Part shown: one piece after another, positions 59,870 through 64,000 of the stretch
Layout of the letters: the number at the start of each line of letters is the position of its first letter
Position numbering within the stretch: position 1 is the stretch's first letter
DNA from: Streptomyces phaeolivaceus
GTDB taxonomy: Bacteria; Actinomycetota; Actinomycetes; Streptomycetales; Streptomycetaceae
NCBI RefSeq assembly: GCF_009184865.1
Contig: NZ_CP045096.1
Span: 3,720,001 to 3,784,000, forward strand
Reading direction: 5' to 3'
Length of the DNA: 64,000 nt
The notes under the pieces: model-generated
The model's database searches: none
What the model was told of the DNA's origin: nothing
Seen by the model: the letters and a program-made list of their open reading frames with translations, nothing else
Position numbers and translations under genes: made by a program

Positions 59870-60697
59870 TCACGCCTTGACCGAGACGAGCTTCTTCCCG
59901 CTGAAGGTCAGGATCTCGAAGTGGTCGATCTCGTCCGGGGTGAAGGCGGCGCCGCCGTGGACGTAGAGCGGGTTCCTGGCCTGCTCCGTCTTGGCGTTCT
60001 TGATGCCGTAGCCCCACTCCGGGACGGACCAGGAGGTGACGGTCTCGCGCTCGCCGTTCTTGCCGACGGCGATGAGCGAGCACTTCTCCGGGCCCTTGAC
60101 GTTCTTCAGCTCCAGGACCGCGTGCGTGCCCCAGGCCTTGGACTCCATGCCGACCGTGGCGGAGACCGCGGTGGAGGCGTCGGTGCCCGAGACCTTGTCC
60201 GAGGCGGGCATGTTGTCGAAGGCGTCCTTGGCCGGGCTGGTGGACAGGGTGTTGCTCGCCGTGGGGGTGTCGTCCCCGCCGCCCGTCGTCGCGAACACCG
60301 CCGTCGGGCCGCCGACGATCAGGGCGACACCGGCGGCCAGCATGAAGAAGTTGCGTCGGGTCTTCTTCGCGCGGTGCTGGACGACCTCGCCGACCAGGCG
60401 GTCCGCGAGGCCGGTGGTCGGTTTCGCGGACAGGGACTCGCCGATCGCGGGTGTGCCCTGAGCGGCGGGCAGGTCCGCGAGCGCGGCCAGCATCGGTTCC
60501 ATACCGGCCAGCTCGTCCAACTGCTGGCCGCACCACTCGCACGTGGCGAGGTGCATCTCGAACTGTGTGGCCTCGGTGTCGTCCAGTATCCCGAGGGCGT
60601 ACGCGCCGACGGTTTCATGGATGTTGTCACCGGAACCTTGGGCTCCTTGCACAGACCCGGGCATTCCCGGTCCATACCCCCCGTAGATGTTGCTCAT
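59870..60697 (-). CDS. rsuA: Membrane zinc-finger anti-sigma factor
   Basis: A 275-residue anti-sigma factor: ZAS motif FEMHLATCEWCGQQL (HxxxCxxC), a membrane segment FFMLAAGVALIVGGPTAVFA (about residue 116-135) and an extracellular sensor domain. Holds its sigma partner, encoded immediately upstream with a 4-bp overlap, until a signal arrives. Symbol from synteny with SCO2953. Confidence 0.85.
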   Translation of the reverse strand: MSNIYGGYGPGMPGSVQGAQGSGDNIHETVGAYALGILDDTEATQFEMHLATCEWCGQQLDELAGMEPMLAALADLPAAQGTPAIGESLSAKPTTGLADRLVGEVVQHRAKKTRRNFFMLAAGVALIVGGPTAVFATTGGGDDTPTASNTLSTSPAKDAFDNMPASDKVSGTDASTAVSATVGMESKAWGTHAVLELKNVKGPEKCSLIAVGKNGERETVTSWSVPEWGYGIKNAKTEQARNPLYVHGGAAFTPDEIDHFEILTFSGKKLVSVKA

Positions 60698-61269
60698 GCC
60701 GTCACCCCGCGCTCCTCTAGAGCCAGCTTCATCGACCGCAGGGCGTAGAACACCCGGGAGCGGACGGTGCCACTGGGGATGCCAAGCGTCTCGGCCGCCT
60801 CATTGACCGTACGCCCTTTGAAATAGGTCTCGACCAGGACCTCCCTGTGGGCAGGGGTCAGGTCGTCCAGCGCGTCCGACAGTGTCATCAGCCACAACGC
60901 CTTGTCGATCTCGTCCTCCGCGGGGATGACCTCCAGCGGCGACGGGTCGACCTCCTGCGGCCGGGCCTGCCGGCTGCGGTGGCCGTCGATGACGATGCGG
61001 CGTGCGACCGTCACCAGCCAGGGGCGTACCGATCCGGTCGCCCGATTGAGCTGACCGGCGTTCTTCCAGGCCCTGATGAGAGTTTCCTGCACAACGTCCT
61101 CGGCACGCTGGCGGTCGCCCGCGACCAGACGCAGCACGTACGCGAGCAAGGGTCCAGCGTGCTCGCGGTACAGCGCGCGCATCAGCTCCTCGTCAGGCTC
61201 AGAGGGCTGTGACGCACGATGTCGGGCCCTGTGCGGGCGTTCATCGGCCACAGCGGAATCCTTGCGCAC
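60694..61269 (-). CDS. sigU: ECF sigma factor
   Basis: A 191-residue extracytoplasmic function sigma factor: sigma-2 region ELMRALYREHAGPLLAYVLRLVAGDRQRAEDVVQETLIRAWKNAG and sigma-4 ALDDLTPAHREVLVETYFKGRTVNEAAETLGIPSGTVRSRVFYALRSMK. GTG 61269 has GGAGG. Pairs with the anti-sigma gene. SigU from synteny with SCO2954. Confidence 0.88.
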   Translation of the reverse strand: MRKDSAVADERPHRARHRASQPSEPDEELMRALYREHAGPLLAYVLRLVAGDRQRAEDVVQETLIRAWKNAGQLNRATGSVRPWLVTVARRIVIDGHRSRQARPQEVDPSPLEVIPAEDEIDKALWLMTLSDALDDLTPAHREVLVETYFKGRTVNEAAETLGIPSGTVRSRVFYALRSMKLALEERGVTA

Positions 61270-61559
61270 GGCTACCTCCGGTGTCCGGGGGTTCCCCCAG
61301 TCGGTCGCTCACATCGGGATACGTAGGTAATCAGTTGTGTGTTCAGAGTTGAGCCACAACTTTCTCGATTCAACTTGGGAAAGCGGGGGCAGGTGAGGGA
61401 CAAGTGCGTCCATATCCGTGCTTAAACCGGCACCCATGGACGGGAGTTGTGAAGATCTCCGAGTAGCGGTGTGAAAAACAGCACTGCTGCTTCTTTACGG
61501 CTACCGGGGGTTTGCCCAACTGCCGGGCAGGGTAAGGCCGGTGCGCAATTCCGCCCCAA

Positions 61560-62135
61560 CTACACGCGGGACAGGGCCGCTCGGCGGCGGTGGCGGGCCA
61601 CGCGTTCGCGGTTGCCGCAGATTTCGCTGGAGCACCAGCGGCGGCGTCGGCCCCGTGAGGTGTCGACGTAGACGACGGGGCAGTTGTCGCCGGCGCAGCG
61701 GCGCAGGCCCGCGCAGGCGGCCGGGTCGGTGAGCAACTCGACGGTGTCGCGGGCGAGCAGGGCGAGCAGAGCCGCGCAGTCGGGGGTGTGGTCCAGGGCA
61801 CGGGTGAGGGTGCCGTCGTCCGTGCGGACGGCCCGGGGGGCCGGGGTCGCCGCGCGCGCCAGTTCGTTGACTCTCGCCAGGGAGAGGTCGAAGGGGCGGG
61901 GGTCGGGGGCGCCGATGCTGACCAACTCGGCTATGTGACCGCGGAGTTCTCTGAAGCCGGTCAGCCAGTGCGGGGTGATGTGGTCGAGGGGGGTGCCGTC
62001 GGGGACCAGGGCGGCGGCGGTGATCCAGCGGCGCAGGGCGTCCGGGGAGTCGAGTTGTTCCTCGGGGTGGGTGGTGGTGAGGAAGTCCAGGCAGAGGTGG
62101 CCGCAGTCGAAGCGAGGGGGTTGCGGGTGTGCCAT
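61560..62135 (-). CDS. CGNR zinc-finger protein (ABATE domain)
   Basis: A 191-residue probable stress regulator: ABATE domain (FDCGHLCLDFLTTTHPEEQL), then CSSEICGNRERVARHRRR, the CGNR zinc finger, with RRCAGDNCPVVYVDTSRG in front. ATG 62135. Confidence 0.9.
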   Translation of the reverse strand: MAHPQPPRFDCGHLCLDFLTTTHPEEQLDSPDALRRWITAAALVPDGTPLDHITPHWLTGFRELRGHIAELVSIGAPDPRPFDLSLARVNELARAATPAPRAVRTDDGTLTRALDHTPDCAALLALLARDTVELLTDPAACAGLRRCAGDNCPVVYVDTSRGRRRRWCSSEICGNRERVARHRRRAALSRV

Positions 62136-62348
62136 GTGCCTGTCACCGCCTTGGGGGGACGACCGGGGCGGGGTACGTCTCTGGGGTACGTACCCCTTGG
62201 GGGGCCTGGCCGCACCCGGGGGTGGAACTCGGTGGGGTCCGGCCGGAATTGTTCGCCCCCGCCGCCCCTACCCGTCCCGTCCTCAAGGGGCTGCGCCCCT
62301 TCGACCCCCTTCGCGCTCCGCGCGGGGTGGGTGGGTATGCGCGCGTCC

Positions 62349-62511
62349 GGTGGGGGCTGGTCGCGCCCACGCGGCGGAGCCGCATATGTCACAGCCCCGC
62401 GCCCCTGGAAAAGCAGGGGCTGCGCCCCGTGCTTTTCGGCTCGAAGGCGGCGATGGCCCTTGAGGGCCGTAGGCCCTCAAGGGGCGCGGGGAACTGCGCG
62501 ACCAGCCCCCA
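62349..62511. repeat. Large palindromic intergenic repeat, copy 4
   Basis: Outer arms GGGGGCTGGTCGCGC and GCGCGACCAGCCCCC enclose two inner hairpins (about 62393-62440 and 62456-62485). It fills most of a 410-bp gap between the HemD-like stop and the CGNR start; the rest of that gap holds nothing recognisable. Confidence 0.85.
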
Positions 62512-62545
62512 CGGGGCCGCGGGCGGACGACTCGCCGCGTCACCT

Positions 62546-63766
62546 TTACGCGTCGTACTTCGCGTCCGCCGCCGGGTCAAGGGCCAGGCGGTAGCCGCGT
62601 TTTACGACGGTCTGGATCAGTTTCGGGGTGCCCAGGGACGTGCGGAGGCGGGCCATCGCCGTTTCGACGGCGTGTTCGTCGCGGCCGGCGCCGGGGAGGG
62701 CCTTGAGGAGGTCGGAGCGGGGGACGACCCAGCCGGGGCGGCGGCAGAGGGCGCGAAGGAGGGACATGCCGGCCGGGGGGACGGGGCGCAGGGCGCCGTC
62801 GACCAGGACCGCGTGGCCGCGGATCTCCACACGGTGGCCGGCGATGGGGAGGATGCGGGCGCGGCCGGGGAGTTCCTGGCAGAGGAGTTGGACGAGGGGG
62901 CCGAGGCGGAAGCGTTCGGGCTGGACCGTGTCCACGCCGTGGGCCTGGAGGGGAAGGGCCGTCACGGGGCCCACACAGGCGGGCAGGACGTCGTGGTTCA
63001 GCGCGTTCAGCAGCTCCGGGAGCAGGCCCCGGTCCTCGGCACGGGAGAGCAGGGACGCCGCCGCCGGGGCGCTGGTGAAGGTGAGGGCGTCGAGGCCGCG
63101 CCCGACCGCTGCGTCGAGGAGGCGGTCCACGGGGGTGATGTCCTCGGGCGGCATCCAGCGGTAGACGGGGACGCCCACGACCTCCGCCCCGGCGGCCCGC
63201 AGGGACTCCACGAAGCCGGGGAGGGGTTCGCCGTGCAGCTGGATGGCGATGCGGAGGTTCTCGACGCCCTGCTCCAGCAGGCGGTCGAGTACCTCGGCCA
63301 TGGATTCGGAGGACGGGGACCACTCCTCCGTGAGGCCGGCGGCACGGATCGCGCCCTTCACCTTCGGTCCGCGCGCCAGGACCTCGACGCCGCGCAGCCG
63401 GTCGAGGAGCGCCTCGCCGAGGCCCCAGCCGTCCGCCGCCTCGATCCAGCCGCGGAAACCGATGGCGGTGGTCGCCACCACGATGTCGGGTGCCTGGTCG
63501 AGGAGGTCCTTGGTCGCGGCCAGCAGTTCGCTGTCGTCGGCGAGCGGCACGATGCGCAGCGCGGGGGCGTGCAGGACCGCCGCTCCGCGACGCTGGAGGA
63601 GCGCTCCGAGTTCGTCGGCCCGGCGGGCGGCCGTGACGCCCACGGTGAACCCCGCGAGCGGTCCGTGTTCCGGCTGCGCTGTCTGATCCGTCCGATCCAT
63701 CAGAACCGTCCTGTCTGGTCGATCGGCTCGATCTGATCGCTCGGGTCGCTGCTGTTCGTCGTACAT
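62546..63766 (-). CDS. HemD-like uroporphyrinogen-III synthase / winged-helix regulator
   Basis: A 406-residue fusion: HemD domain (AGFTVGVTAARRADELGALLQRRGAAVLHAPALRIVPL; LDALTFTSAPAAASLLSRA) and a C-terminal OmpR-type winged helix (LRALCRRPGWVVPRSDLLKALPGAGRDEHAVETAMARLRTSLG). In actinobacteria such fusions sit beside nitrate/nitrite transport genes and regulate them. ATG 63766, or 63700, possible. Confidence 0.87.
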   Translation of the reverse strand: MYDEQQRPERSDRADRPDRTVLMDRTDQTAQPEHGPLAGFTVGVTAARRADELGALLQRRGAAVLHAPALRIVPLADDSELLAATKDLLDQAPDIVVATTAIGFRGWIEAADGWGLGEALLDRLRGVEVLARGPKVKGAIRAAGLTEEWSPSSESMAEVLDRLLEQGVENLRIAIQLHGEPLPGFVESLRAAGAEVVGVPVYRWMPPEDITPVDRLLDAAVGRGLDALTFTSAPAAASLLSRAEDRGLLPELLNALNHDVLPACVGPVTALPLQAHGVDTVQPERFRLGPLVQLLCQELPGRARILPIAGHRVEIRGHAVLVDGALRPVPPAGMSLLRALCRRPGWVVPRSDLLKALPGAGRDEHAVETAMARLRTSLGTPKLIQTVVKRGYRLALDPAADAKYDA

Positions 63767-63840
63767 GGCTCTCGTCCCGCAGTCGAGTCGTTGCACTCAG
63801 TCGATGCGCTCGGTGGAGGCGCCGATTGGTGCTCCCACAT

Positions 63841-63883
63841 GCCGAACGAGCCTGTCAACGGCGCGTGACAGGCTCGGTTCGGC
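63841..63883. terminator. Long hairpin after the partial rightmost gene
   Basis: Arms GCCGAACGAGCCTGTCA and TGACAGGCTCGGTTCGGC pair with one bulge around 8 nt, 47 bp after the stop at 63930. Confidence 0.75.
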
Positions 63884-63929
63884 TTGATGTCGCTGGTGTT
63901 ACGTCACACGTGTCAAGGCATGGGCGATG

Positions 63930-64000
63930 TCACACCTCGGCATAGCTGAGCTGCGGCTTCGAATCCGTCGTGGCCGTCGTCGCGGAGGTGTTCGAGGCCG
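63930..64000 (-). CDS. C-terminal fragment of a gene entering from the right
   Basis: The minus strand is open from the edge to a TGA at 63930, ending ...SKPQLSYAEV. Position next to a HemD-winged-helix gene would fit a nitrate/nitrite MFS transporter, but the 22 visible residues cannot show this. Confidence 0.4.
   Translation of the reverse strand, partial: ASNTSATTATTDSKPQLSYAEV

Overview
The window is high-GC actinobacterial chromosome, almost certainly Streptomyces. The evidence is an SsgA-like sporulation protein, SsgG-type; ECF sigma and zinc anti-sigma genes; many GTG starts; and the gene order murA - hup - malic enzyme - HelD helicase - anti-sigma - sigma, which from memory matches the S. 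coelicolor chromosome around SCO2949-SCO2954. Most genes are core or conserved accessory genes. The one clearly foreign block is a 13.1 kb integrated element at 28031-41149.

Left flank (1-28 kb): an amino acid permease cut by the window edge; clpS with its DUF2017 neighbour; pncB and pncA for NAD salvage; a secreted M6 metalloprotease; two RDD membrane proteins; ssgG; a GlcD-like flavin oxidase; a TPR protein; hppD with a divergent Lrp/AsnC regulator; a four-gene osmoprotectant-type ABC operon; a Lon-like protease; a MarR regulator divergent from an alpha/beta hydrolase with two operator palindromes between them; an IclR regulator; a superfamily II helicase; a Doc-type toxin-antitoxin pair; and an MFS exporter.

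The element is an actinomycete integrative and conjugative element (AICE). It sits in the 3' end of tRNA-Cys(GCA), bounded by 43-bp perfect direct repeats. From attL it carries int, xis, a DUF3631 ATPase, a small Cys-containing protein, a primase-polymerase (so a Prim-Pol rather than RepSA AICE), membrane and zinc-type small proteins, an FtsK/TraB translocase, an RRQRL zinc protein, a DUF2637 Spd-like membrane protein, a PycTM-like membrane protein, a DUF6284 protein, and near attR a divergently oriented pair: an HTH protein of unknown output domain and a PP2C-like phosphatase. Several non-coding structures in it are not explained by genes: a heptamer-repeat cluster beside xis, an octamer-repeat array beside traB that looks like a transfer (clt) locus, matching 12-bp-spaced repeats near both ends, and two copies of a covarying tRNA-T-arm-like structured RNA in the leaders of two small genes.

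Right flank (41-64 kb): a SUKH-4 immunity protein; a three-subunit molybdenum hydroxylase-like complex in which the large subunit lacks the catalytic glutamate and the Fe-S subunit has very long low-complexity tails; a beta-N-acetylhexosaminidase with a sugar ABC importer (Das-like arrangement) behind a promoter with operator-like palindromes; DUF3039 and YqgE proteins; murA; hup; malic enzyme; HelD; an anti-sigma/sigma pair (rsuA/sigU); a CGNR zinc-finger regulator; a HemD-winged-helix regulator; and the tail of a further gene. Four copies of a large palindromic intergenic repeat lie next to stop codons across the window.
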